Assembly: GCA_945787335.1 (NCBI GenBank)
Contig: CALZHR010000208.1
Span: forward strand, 1-62,049
DNA length: 62,049 nucleotides
Direction: 5' to 3'
Origin: an uncultured Desulfuromonadales bacterium
GTDB taxonomy: Bacteria; Desulfobacterota; Desulfuromonadia; Desulfuromonadales; Geopsychrobacteraceae
Of this stretch, positions 51,900 through 60,128 are shown in pieces. How positions within the stretch are numbered: the first letter of the stretch is position 1; the number at the start of each line of letters is the position of its first letter. Made by a program: the position numbers and the translations under genes. The notes under the pieces were generated by a model. That model had not been told where the DNA came from and searched no databases. It saw nothing but the letters and a program-made list of their open reading frames with translations.

Positions 51900-53300
51900 A
51901 TGTCTGAACAGTCTTTCGACCTGCTGGTGGTCGGCGCCGGCCCCGGCGGCTATGTGGCGGCGATCCGCGCTGCGCAACTCGGCAAACAGGTCGCACTCGT
52001 CGAAAAACGCGCGACCTTGGGCGGGGCCTGCCTGAACGAAGGCTGCATCCCGAGCAAGGCGCTGCTCGAATCGAGCGAGCACTTTGCCCGGGCCCGGGAA
52101 GAGTTCACCGAGCATGGCATCGATATCAGCGAGGTTAAACTGAACCTGGCGCAGATGATGGTCCGGAAAGAGGCGATCATCACTAAACTGACCGGCGGCA
52201 TCAGCGGCCTGATGAAAAAAAATAAGATTACCACCTTCACAGGAACCGCTGAATTGATGGCGGGAATTAGGGTCAGGGTTGTAACCGGGGAAAATCATGA
52301 AGAGCTCTCGGCACCAGCCATCCTGCTGGCGACCGGCAGCGAGGCGATCGAACTTCCCCACCTGCCCTTTGACGGCGAATCGATCATCAACGCCCGCGAT
52401 GCCCTGAGCCTGACAGAAGTGCCAAAGCGGCTGGTGGTGGTCGGCGGCGGGGTGATCGGCCTGGAGATGGGCTCGGTCTGGAGCCGTCTGGGTGCCGAGG
52501 TGACGGTGGTCGAAATGCTGCCGCAGATTCTGCCGCAGAGCGACCCGCAGCTGGCGCAGATGCTCCAGCGCAGCCTGAAGAAACAGGGACTGACGATCCT
52601 GCTCGACACCCGGCTGGAGACGTTTGAACAGACCAGCGATGGCCTTCGGGTCGGCTTGAGCACAAAAACAGGGGAGCAGCAGCTCGACTGCGACAAGATC
52701 CTCGTCGCCACCGGTCGGCGCGCCCAGACCGCCGGCCTCGGCCTCGAAGCGGTCGGTCTGACACCGAACCGGCAAGGGCAGCTTGAGGTTGACGAAAACT
52801 ACCAGACCGCCGTGCCGGGCATCTATGCCATCGGCGACCTGATCCCAGGACCGATGCTGGCCCACAAAGCGAGCGAAGAAGGAGTGGTGTTTGCCGAACG
52901 GCTCGCCGGACAGAAATCGTCCGTTAACTACGGGGCGGTCCCCGCGGTCACCTACACCTGGCCGGAGGTCGCTTCGGTGGGCCGCAGCGAAGAGGGGCTG
53001 AAACGGGACCAGATCCCCTACCAGACCGGGAAATTCTTCTTCGCCGCCAGCGGGAGGGCGCTCTGCAACGGCACCACCGACGGCTTTGTCAAGGTGCTCG
53101 CCGCTCCTGACAGCGGACGGATTCTCGGGTTTCATATCGTTGGGCCGCATGCTTCTGAGCTGATTGCCGAAGCGACTACGGTCGTTAACTTCGGTGGCAG
53201 CGTACATGACCTGGCAGTGACCTGCCATGCCCATCCAACGCTCGCTGAAAGCTTGAAGGAAGCAGCCCTGGCGGCGCTAGGTGAAGCGATTCACGCCTGA
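51900..53300 (+). CDS. lpdA: Dihydrolipoamide dehydrogenase
   Basis: A 466-aa FAD enzyme that reoxidises the lipoyl arm and makes NADH. The FAD site is VVGAGPGGYVAAI (10-22), the redox disulfide C44 and C49 lies in GGACLNEGCIPSK, the NAD site is VVGGGVIGLEMG, followed by YAIGDLIPGPMLAHKA and the C-terminal active-site CHAHPTLAES. Placed behind sucAB, it serves the 2-oxoglutarate dehydrogenase complex and perhaps others. A terminator follows. Confidence 0.96.
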   Translation: MSEQSFDLLVVGAGPGGYVAAIRAAQLGKQVALVEKRATLGGACLNEGCIPSKALLESSEHFARAREEFTEHGIDISEVKLNLAQMMVRKEAIITKLTGGISGLMKKNKITTFTGTAELMAGIRVRVVTGENHEELSAPAILLATGSEAIELPHLPFDGESIINARDALSLTEVPKRLVVVGGGVIGLEMGSVWSRLGAEVTVVEMLPQILPQSDPQLAQMLQRSLKKQGLTILLDTRLETFEQTSDGLRVGLSTKTGEQQLDCDKILVATGRRAQTAGLGLEAVGLTPNRQGQLEVDENYQTAVPGIYAIGDLIPGPMLAHKASEEGVVFAERLAGQKSSVNYGAVPAVTYTWPEVASVGRSEEGLKRDQIPYQTGKFFFAASGRALCNGTTDGFVKVLAAPDSGRILGFHIVGPHASELIAEATTVVNFGGSVHDLAVTCHAHPTLAESLKEAALAALGEAIHA

Positions 53301-53344
53301 GCACCTCTTGACAAAATACCGGCCAGGGCCGACAATCAGAAACC

Positions 53345-53381
53345 ATCGTGGCAGCCTGCAAGCTGTCACGATGATTTTTTT
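53345..53381 (+). terminator. Rho-independent terminator of the suc operon
   Basis: ATCGTG and AGC pair with GCT and CACGAT (two mismatched bases in the stem) and are followed by seven T, 44 bases after the lpdA stop. Confidence 0.8.
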
Positions 53382-53424
53382 CGCCCGTAAGACTTTAAAT
53401 GACTAATTCGCACGAGGTTACCCT

Positions 53425-54729
53425 TTGAAATCCTTGAAAAAGTTTTTTCTGCTCCTGCTGCTTGGCGGTCTGATCGCCGGCGCTGTTTTCTACCTGCGCG
53501 ACACCGAAGGGCCGCTGCTCGTCCTGACGCCGGCACAAGGCCCGGTCTCTGCGAAAACGCCGCTTCTGCTTGACCTGAAGGATGACGGAATGGGCCTGAA
53601 AACCCTTCAGGTCACTGTCATACAGGAGGGTCGGCGCCTGCCCCTGTTGAATCAGACTTTTCCGCCACAGACCGGCCAATCGCAGTTGGAGTTGAACCTC
53701 GCACCGCTAAAAATCAAGGATGGTGCGATCCAGGTCGAAGTCCTGGTCGGTGACCAGGCGATCTACCATCTCGGCAAAGGGAATGTTTCCCAGCAACTCT
53801 TCAACCTGACCTACGACACCCGACCGCCGATTATTTCGACCCTGAGTAAAGCGCATAATCTCACCAAGGGGGGCAGCGGTCTGGTCATTTACCGCCTGAA
53901 CGAAGCGGTGGAACAAACCGGCGTGCAGATCGGCGACCTGTTTTTTCCGGCGTTTCAGCAGGGCTCGGGTGACTATGTCAGCCTTTTCGCCTACCCGTAC
54001 AATATGCCGGAAAGCGAGTTTGTGCCTCGCATTCTGGCGATCGACCTGGCTGGAAACGAACGTCAGGCCGGTTTTTACTATCGCGCCAACAACAAGAAAT
54101 TCCGGCAGCGGAAAATCAACCTGAGCAAGTCCTTCCTACAACAGAAAACTCCAGAATTCGAGCCGCTGGTGCCGCAGGTCGGCGAGCCGATCGACACGTT
54201 CCTTTACGTCAACCGCCAGATCCGCCAGCAGAATCGCGACAAAATGGTGGAGCTCGCCAGCAAAACCGCCAACACGCCGCTCTGGCTGGGGCGTTTCCTG
54301 CGCATGCCGCGAGCTTCGGAGCTGGCCTACTTTGCCGATCATCGCAGCTATTACTACGAGGGGAAAAAGGTTGATGAAGCGGTGCACCTCGGCTACGACC
54401 TGGCCTCGGTGGCCCTGGCGGAAGTTCCTGCGGCCAACGACGGCGAAGTGGTCTGGGCCGATTTTCTCGGCATCTACGGCCTCTGCGTGGTCATTGACCA
54501 TGGCCTTGGCCTGCAGACCCTTTACGCTCACATGAGTCAGCTCGATGTCGCCCCCGGGGAGATGGTCGTCAAGGGGCAGAACCTCGGTCGCAGCGGCGCA
54601 ACCGGCATGGCGGGCGGCGATCATCTGCACTACGGGGTGTTCGTCTCCGGGGTCGCAGTACAGCCCCTCGAATGGTGGGACGCCAGCTGGCTGGAGAACA
54701 ACATCAGCAGCAAGCTGAAACTGAAATAG
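53425..54729 (+). CDS. LytM/M23 family peptidase
   Basis: A 434-aa envelope protein. A hydrophobic N-terminus (about 7-25) acts as membrane anchor or signal. About 290 residues of unassigned, largely beta-rich sequence follow, and the C-terminal M23 domain (about 310-425) has zinc residues H321 and D325 (HLGYD), H at about 369 (AHMSQL) and HLH at 400-402 (GGDHLHYGV), i.e. a complete active site. It should cut peptidoglycan cross-links in the periplasm. The start is a TTG (GAGG eight bases upstream). It stands between two terminated operons. Confidence 0.88.
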   Translation: MKSLKKFFLLLLLGGLIAGAVFYLRDTEGPLLVLTPAQGPVSAKTPLLLDLKDDGMGLKTLQVTVIQEGRRLPLLNQTFPPQTGQSQLELNLAPLKIKDGAIQVEVLVGDQAIYHLGKGNVSQQLFNLTYDTRPPIISTLSKAHNLTKGGSGLVIYRLNEAVEQTGVQIGDLFFPAFQQGSGDYVSLFAYPYNMPESEFVPRILAIDLAGNERQAGFYYRANNKKFRQRKINLSKSFLQQKTPEFEPLVPQVGEPIDTFLYVNRQIRQQNRDKMVELASKTANTPLWLGRFLRMPRASELAYFADHRSYYYEGKKVDEAVHLGYDLASVALAEVPAANDGEVVWADFLGIYGLCVVIDHGLGLQTLYAHMSQLDVAPGEMVVKGQNLGRSGATGMAGGDHLHYGVFVSGVAVQPLEWWDASWLENNISSKLKLK

Positions 54730-54760
54730 TCGAACCACCGAAAAAAGAGTTTCGCAGCGC

Positions 54761-54789
54761 TTGACAGACGGAAGACACTGATCTAAATA
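54761..54789 (+). promoter_or_regulatory. Candidate promoter of the BMP transporter operon
   Basis: A perfect TTGACA (54761-54766), 17 bases, TAAATA (54784-54789), about 45 bases before the ATG. No purine-riboswitch-like structure is seen in the short leader. Confidence 0.6.
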
Positions 54790-54835
54790 AAATCTTTCCT
54801 TCAGGCTGTTCATTCTTCCAGAAAGGATATCTGCA

Positions 54836-55909
54836 ATGAAGAAGCTGCTGCTGTTTTCGATTCTGCTGAGCGCCTGCCTGGCGGGCTCTGCTTTCGCCGC
54901 CCAGCATGAAAAAGAGATCACCGCCGGTTTCATCTACGTCGGCCCGGTCGGTGACGCCGGCTGGACCTATGCCCACGATCAGGGGCGCCTGGAGATGGAG
55001 AAGCTGCCCTTCGTCAAGCCGTCAACCTACATCGAATCGGTGCCGGAAGGGGCCGAGTCGGCCCGGGTGATCAACGGTCTGGTGCGCAAAGGCGCCAACC
55101 TGATCTTCACCACCAGCTTCGGCTACATGGACGCCACCATCGACGTTGCCCGGCGCAATAAAGACGTGGTCTTCATGCACTGCTCCGGCTTCAAGACCGC
55201 CGAGAACGTCGGCACCTACTTCGGCCGCATGTACGAACCGCGCTACCTCTCCGGCATCGTCGCCGGCAAGATGACCAAGAAGAACGTCATCGGCTATGTC
55301 GCCGCCTTCCCGATTCCGGAAGTGATTCGCGGCATCAACGCCTTTACCCTCGGCGCGCGGAGCGTCAACCCGCAGGCCGAAGTCAAGGTGGTCTGGACCC
55401 AGACCTGGTTCGATCCGGGCATCGAGCGCGATGCCGCCGACAGCCTGCTCGACGTCGGCGCCGATGTGCTGGCCATGCACCAGGACGCTCCGGCCACCCT
55501 GCAGGCCGCCGAAGCCCGCGGCGCTTACGTGATCGGCTACAACTCCGACATGCGCAGCTTCGCCCCCAACGCTTTTCTCACCGCACCGGTCTGGAACTGG
55601 GGTGCCCTCTATACCAGGCTGGCAACGGAAGTCAGCACGGGGACCTGGAAATCCACCCAGATCTGGGATGGGATGAAGGAAGGTCTGGTCGAGCTGGCTC
55701 CCTTTAACGCCAAAGTCCCGGCCGAAGTCCAGACCCTGGTTACCGGGAAAGCGGCGGCGATCAAAGCCGGGACCTTCCATCCCTTTACCGGCCCGATCAA
55801 AGATCAGGCAGGCAACGAAGTGGTCGCCCCAGGTCAGGTGCCGACCGATGGCGACCTGCTGAGCATGAACTATTTCGTCAGCGGCGTGCAGGGAACTATT
55901 CCCAAATAG
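54836..55909 (+). CDS. BMP-family nucleoside/purine ABC transporter binding protein
   Basis: A 357-aa periplasmic binding protein of the PnrA/BmpA family (GFIYVGPVGDAGWTYAHDQGR; GANLIFTTSFGYMD; IGYNSDMRSFAPNAFLT). The N-terminus is a signal; LLSAC at 10-14 could be a lipobox, while AFA at 19-21 would suit ordinary signal peptidase, so lipid attachment is uncertain. It captures nucleosides or nucleobases for the ABC transporter encoded next. A hairpin with a T-run separates it from the ATPase gene, which may keep the binding protein more abundant. Confidence 0.92.
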   Translation: MKKLLLFSILLSACLAGSAFAAQHEKEITAGFIYVGPVGDAGWTYAHDQGRLEMEKLPFVKPSTYIESVPEGAESARVINGLVRKGANLIFTTSFGYMDATIDVARRNKDVVFMHCSGFKTAENVGTYFGRMYEPRYLSGIVAGKMTKKNVIGYVAAFPIPEVIRGINAFTLGARSVNPQAEVKVVWTQTWFDPGIERDAADSLLDVGADVLAMHQDAPATLQAAEARGAYVIGYNSDMRSFAPNAFLTAPVWNWGALYTRLATEVSTGTWKSTQIWDGMKEGLVELAPFNAKVPAEVQTLVTGKAAAIKAGTFHPFTGPIKDQAGNEVVAPGQVPTDGDLLSMNYFVSGVQGTIPK

Positions 55910-55928
55910 CCTTCCTCCGCTCACCTTC

Positions 55929-55965
55929 AAGGCGCGCTTTGCTTTTACGCAGAGCGTGCCTTTTT
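55929..55965 (+). terminator. Attenuating terminator between binding protein and ABC genes
   Basis: AAGGCGCGCT and TGC pair with GCA and AGCGTGCCTT (one G-T or mismatch pair in the stem), followed by five T. It lies between the binding protein stop and the ATPase ATG (55985). No promoter is evident after it, so partial read-through is expected. Confidence 0.7.
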
Positions 55966-55984
55966 CCTTTGCCGGCCGGATTCG

Positions 55985-57502
55985 ATGCCTGACTTGCTGC
56001 AGATCGAACATATCCGCAAAACCTTCCCCGGCGTGATCGCCCTGGACGACGTCTCCTTCTCCGTGGCCGAAGGGGAGATCCACACCCTGCTCGGGGAAAA
56101 CGGCGCCGGCAAGAGCACCCTGATGAACGTGCTGACCGGGCTCTACCACCCGGACCGGGGGACAATCCGGGTTAACTGCCAGCCGGTCGCTTTTGCCAGT
56201 CCGCGCGACTCGCTGGCCTGCGGCATCGGCATGGTCCATCAGCACTTCATGCTGGTTCCGGCCCATTCGGTGTTCGAAAATATCCTGCTCGCCCTCGACC
56301 GGGTGCCCAACCTGTTCAGCCGAAAAAAGTATCAGGCTAAAATTCAGCAACTGCTCGATGAATTCGACCTGCAGCTCGACCTTGCCACGCCGGTCTGGAA
56401 GCTGTCGATCGGCGCTCAGCAGTGGATCGAGCTGATCAAGCTGCTGATGCGCGACTGCCGGCTGCTGATCCTCGATGAACCGACCGCGGTGCTCACCCCG
56501 CAGGAATCAGCGCGCCTCTTCAAGGTGCTGCTGAAGCTGAAGCAGCGGGGCAAAAGCATTATCTTCATCTCCCACAAGATGCGCGAAGTGATGGAGATCT
56601 CCGACCGGGTCACGATCCTCAAAAAAGGTCACAGTATCGCAAGCCTGAGTCGTGGAAATTACGATGATAAAAGGCTTGCCGCGCTGATGATCGGCGAAGA
56701 CATGATCCCGCAGTGGGAGAAACGCGCGCAGGCCGGCGATCAGATTATCCTCGATATCCGGCAGTTGGCGGTGCGCAACGATCGCGGGTTGGCCGATCTG
56801 GAAGATTTCAACCTGCAGCTGCGCAAAGGCGAGATCCTCGGCATCGCCGGGGTGGCCGGCAACGGCCAGAAAGCCCTGGCGGAGGTCCTCACCGGGCTGA
56901 AGAGCGCCAGCCACGGGCAGATCCTGGCCGGCGGTCAGGATCTCACCAGCAGCAATGCCAGACATTCCTATATCGCCGGGATCGCCCACATTCCGGAGGA
57001 TCGCAAGAGCATCGGCATCGCTCCCGACATGAGCGTTGACGACAACCTGATTATGAAAAATTTCAAGAACGGCACCTTCAATCGCTGGATTTTTCAGGAC
57101 AGGAAGGCGATCCGCCGCAACGCCGCTGAGAAGATCGAACAGTTCGCCATCAAGGCCGGACCCGACGGGACCCCGGTGCGTTATCTCTCCGGTGGCAACA
57201 TCCAGAAGGTGATCATCGCCCGCGAACTGTCGGAGCGGCCGGCGGTGCTGGTCGCCCTCTACCCGACCCGCGGCCTTGATATCGGCAGCGCCGAGTATGT
57301 GCACAAGGTGATCGCCGACGGCGCCACTGAAGGGATGAGCACCATCCTGATCTCGGAGGATCTCGACGAGCTGCTCAAACTGAGCGACCGGATCGCGGTC
57401 ATGTTCCGCGGCAAACTGATCGGCTGCGTCGACCCGCAGAACACCAGCCGCGAAGAGATCGGCCTGATGATGAGCGGCGAAAGACAGGGGGGCGCGGCAT
57501 GA
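55985..57502 (+). CDS. Nucleoside ABC transporter ATPase (two ABC domains)
   Basis: A 505-aa tandem ATPase. The first domain has Walker A GENGAGKST (37-45), LSIGAQQWIEL (signature) and LLILDEPTAVLTPQE (Walker B). The second has a degenerate Walker A (GVAGNGQKAL) but a good LSGGNIQKVIIAREL signature and VALYPTRGLDIGS in place of a normal Walker B, as is usual in this sugar/nucleoside class. It powers the two permeases encoded downstream, the first of which overlaps it by four bases. Confidence 0.94.
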   Translation: MPDLLQIEHIRKTFPGVIALDDVSFSVAEGEIHTLLGENGAGKSTLMNVLTGLYHPDRGTIRVNCQPVAFASPRDSLACGIGMVHQHFMLVPAHSVFENILLALDRVPNLFSRKKYQAKIQQLLDEFDLQLDLATPVWKLSIGAQQWIELIKLLMRDCRLLILDEPTAVLTPQESARLFKVLLKLKQRGKSIIFISHKMREVMEISDRVTILKKGHSIASLSRGNYDDKRLAALMIGEDMIPQWEKRAQAGDQIILDIRQLAVRNDRGLADLEDFNLQLRKGEILGIAGVAGNGQKALAEVLTGLKSASHGQILAGGQDLTSSNARHSYIAGIAHIPEDRKSIGIAPDMSVDDNLIMKNFKNGTFNRWIFQDRKAIRRNAAEKIEQFAIKAGPDGTPVRYLSGGNIQKVIIARELSERPAVLVALYPTRGLDIGSAEYVHKVIADGATEGMSTILISEDLDELLKLSDRIAVMFRGKLIGCVDPQNTSREEIGLMMSGERQGGAA

Positions 57503-58569
57503 AGCTGGTCACCGAACGCCGCGAGCTCTCCTCGCAGCTGCTGCGCTTTTGCGCGCCGCTGGTGTCGATCGCCGTGGCCCTGTTCGTCGCCGGCTTTCTG
57601 CTGCTCGCCGCGGGTGTCAATCCTCTCGCCGCCTACCAGGACATCCTGGTTGAATCGCTCGGCTCCCTCTACGGCCTCTCCGAAACCCTGGTCAAAACCA
57701 CCCCGTTGATCTTCGCCGGGCTCGGCGTCTCCCTCGCCTTCCGCATGCAGATCTGGAATATCGGCGCCGAGGGGCAGATCTACATGGGGGCCATGGCGGC
57801 CAGCGGTGTGGCGCTGTTCTCCGGCATCGACAACCACGGGCTGATGCTGCTGGCAATGTTTTCCGCCGCCTTTCTCTGCGGCGGCTGCTGGGCCGGGGTG
57901 GCCGGTTTCTTGCGCGCCCGCTGGCAGGTCAACGAGGTGATCGTCACCCTGCTGATGAACTATATCGCCATCCTCTTCGTCGACTACCTGGTTTACGGCC
58001 CCTGGAAAGATCCCAAGGGATTCAATTTTCCCCTCACCGCCCAGTTCAGCGATGCCGCGCGGCTGGCTGAGTACTTCGATACCCGGCTGCACAGCGGTTT
58101 TTTCCTCGCCCTTTTCATGGCCCTGGTGCTCTACCTGTTCATGGAGCGCACGATCTGGGGCTACGAGATCAAGGTGATCGGCAGCAACCCGAAGGCGGCC
58201 CAGTATGCCGGCATGAAAACCGGCCTGGCAATCTTTACCGTTCTGTTTTTAAGCGGTGCGATCGCCGGAGTCGCCGGCTTCAGCGAAGTGGCCGGGCTGC
58301 AGCATCGCCTGCAGCACGGCATCTCCCCCGGCTACGGCTACACGGCGATCATCATCGCCTGGCTGGCCAAGCGCAGCGCCATCGGCGTTGTGATCGTCGC
58401 CTTTCTGATGGGCGTGCTGCTGGTCGGCGGTGACAGCCTGCAGATCTACTGGCAGCTGCCGGTGGCCTTCGTCTACGCCTTCCAGGGGCTGATCCTGTTC
58501 TTTTTGCTGGCGTCAGATTTCTTTATTCAGTACCGCGTCAAGCTGGTCCGGGGAGCTGCCCATGGTTGA
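57499..58569 (+). CDS. Nucleoside ABC transporter permease 1
   Basis: A 356-aa inner-membrane protein of the BPD_transp_2 type with roughly nine to ten hydrophobic segments. The conserved loop IKVIGSNPKAAQYAGM and the preceding LIFAGLGVSLAFRMQIWNIG are typical of YufP/NupP-like nucleoside permeases. It starts with ATGA overlap on the ATPase gene and overlaps permease 2 by eight bases. Confidence 0.92.
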   Translation: MKLVTERRELSSQLLRFCAPLVSIAVALFVAGFLLLAAGVNPLAAYQDILVESLGSLYGLSETLVKTTPLIFAGLGVSLAFRMQIWNIGAEGQIYMGAMAASGVALFSGIDNHGLMLLAMFSAAFLCGGCWAGVAGFLRARWQVNEVIVTLLMNYIAILFVDYLVYGPWKDPKGFNFPLTAQFSDAARLAEYFDTRLHSGFFLALFMALVLYLFMERTIWGYEIKVIGSNPKAAQYAGMKTGLAIFTVLFLSGAIAGVAGFSEVAGLQHRLQHGISPGYGYTAIIIAWLAKRSAIGVVIVAFLMGVLLVGGDSLQIYWQLPVAFVYAFQGLILFFLLASDFFIQYRVKLVRGAAHG

Positions 58570-59482
58570 GATCCTGCTCGACGCCACGGTGCGGGCCGGC
58601 ACGCCGATCCTCTTCGCCACCTTAGGCGCGATCATCAACGAACGGGCCGGGATCATCAACCTCGGGATCGAGGGGCTGATGCTGATCGGCGCCCTGGCCG
58701 GCTTTGCCGGCACCTTCGTCAGCGGCTCGCTGCTGATCGGCGTACTGGCGGCCTTTGCTGCCGCCTTTATCGCCGGCAGCATCCATGCCCTGATCACCGT
58801 GCAGCTGCGCGGCAACCAGATCGTCAGCGGACTGGCGCTGACCATGCTCGGCATCGGCATCACAGCCCTGTTCGGCAAGACCATGGTCGGGCGAACCATC
58901 GAAGGCTTTGAGCGGATCGCCATCCCGCTGCTCTCCGAGCTGCCGGTGGTCGGCAGGGCGTTCTTCAACCAGGACCTGCTGATCTATTTCAGCTTCCTGC
59001 TGGTCTTCAAGGTCTGGTTCTTCTTCTACCGCACCCGCTGGGGGCTGGCGGTGCGCACCCTGGGGGAGAACCCGGCGGCGGCCGACACCTGCGGCGTGCC
59101 GGTCAATCTGTATAAATTCCTGGCGGTCACCGTCGGCTCCGGCTTCGTCGGCATCGGTGGCGCTTACCTGAGCCTGGCGACGACACCGATGTGGATCGAG
59201 AACATGTCGGCGGGTCGGGGCTGGATCGCCGTGGCGCTGGTCATCTTCGCCGGCTGGTCGAGCCCCAGGGCGCTGTTCGGCGCCTACCTGTTCGGTGGCA
59301 TCACCGCCATGCAGTTGCGCTTTCAAGCCATGGGCACCACCGTCAGCGCCCACATCCTGCAGATGCTCCCCTACGTCTTTACCATTGTCGTGCTGGTGAT
59401 CTCGACCCTGCGCCTGCAGAAAGGCGCCAGCCAGCAGCCGGAGAGCCTCGGCCTGCCCTATGATCGGGAGGATCGCAAATGA
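58562..59482 (+). CDS. Nucleoside ABC transporter permease 2
   Basis: A 306-aa inner-membrane partner of permease 1, same BPD_transp_2 class (YufQ/NupQ-like). Features are TLGAIINERAGIINLGIEG, VRTLGENPAAADTCGV and MSAGRGWIAVALVIFAGW. It overlaps permease 1 by eight bases and the phosphoribosyltransferase by four, giving a tightly packed operon. Confidence 0.92.
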   Translation: MVEILLDATVRAGTPILFATLGAIINERAGIINLGIEGLMLIGALAGFAGTFVSGSLLIGVLAAFAAAFIAGSIHALITVQLRGNQIVSGLALTMLGIGITALFGKTMVGRTIEGFERIAIPLLSELPVVGRAFFNQDLLIYFSFLLVFKVWFFFYRTRWGLAVRTLGENPAAADTCGVPVNLYKFLAVTVGSGFVGIGGAYLSLATTPMWIENMSAGRGWIAVALVIFAGWSSPRALFGAYLFGGITAMQLRFQAMGTTVSAHILQMLPYVFTIVVLVISTLRLQKGASQQPESLGLPYDREDRK

Positions 59483-60012
59483 ATTATGCCGCCCAGACCC
59501 TGCTGGAACGGATTCAGCGCGATGGCAAGATCGATGGCGAGATCATCAAGGTCGACCGCTTCCTCAACCACATGGTCGACCCGCAGCTGATCGACCTGCT
59601 GGCCACCGACATCGCCAGCCGCTACGCCGAAAAACAGCTCGACAAAGTGCTGACCGCCGAGACCAGCGGCATCATGCTCGCCCAGGCGGTCGCCGGCATG
59701 CTCGGCATCCCCTTCGTCTACGCCAAGAAGAAACGCCCGCTGACCATGGGCGCATACTACGCCGCGGCCAGTTACTCCTTCACCAAGCAGGAATCGACCA
59801 CCCTCTATGTCTCCCAGGAGGTGCTCGGCCATGGTGAGCGGGTGCTGTTCATCGATGATTTCTTCGCCAAGGGGTCGACCTTAAAAGCGATCGAGGAGAT
59901 CATCGCTCAGGCCAGGGCGCAGCTGATCGGGACGGCGGTGATCATCAATAAATCAGCGCGCCGTGATATCGATTCAATTCTTACGCTGGAGGAGCTGCAG
60001 GCGGCGGGGTGA
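59479..60012 (+). CDS. xpt: Xanthine phosphoribosyltransferase
   Basis: A 177-aa type I phosphoribosyltransferase turning xanthine (perhaps guanine) plus PRPP into the nucleotide. It shows IIKVDRFLNHMVDPQL, the AETSGIMLAQAVA block, YAKKKRPLTM, SYSFTKQE, and the PRPP loop VLFIDDFFAKGST (122-134), all as in Gram-positive Xpt, though slightly shorter. Joined by a four-base overlap to permease 2, it points to xanthine or related purine as cargo of the transporter: uptake and trapping in one operon. Confidence 0.9.
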   Translation: MNYAAQTLLERIQRDGKIDGEIIKVDRFLNHMVDPQLIDLLATDIASRYAEKQLDKVLTAETSGIMLAQAVAGMLGIPFVYAKKKRPLTMGAYYAAASYSFTKQESTTLYVSQEVLGHGERVLFIDDFFAKGSTLKAIEEIIAQARAQLIGTAVIINKSARRDIDSILTLEELQAAG

Positions 60013-60029
60013 GAGGCTCAAAAGAAATA

Positions 60030-60074
60030 CAACAACAAAAGGCCAACCTCAATCAGGTTGGCCTTTTGTTGTTG
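60030..60074. terminator. Strong bidirectional terminator
   Basis: A perfect 20-bp stem CAACAACAAAAGGCCAACCT with a five-base loop, 17 bases after the xpt stop. It separates the convergent transporter operon and autotransporter gene and has A/T runs on both sides. Confidence 0.9.
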
Positions 60075-60128
60075 TGATAAGAGAAATTTCAAACAATATC
60101 GTCTATGCAGTCCCGCTCTTGATACCAC

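Noticed and set aside
54730-54835. Possible purine riboswitch before the BMP operon
   Set aside because: The leader after the predicted start is only about 40 bases and no three-way-junction pairing is visible.
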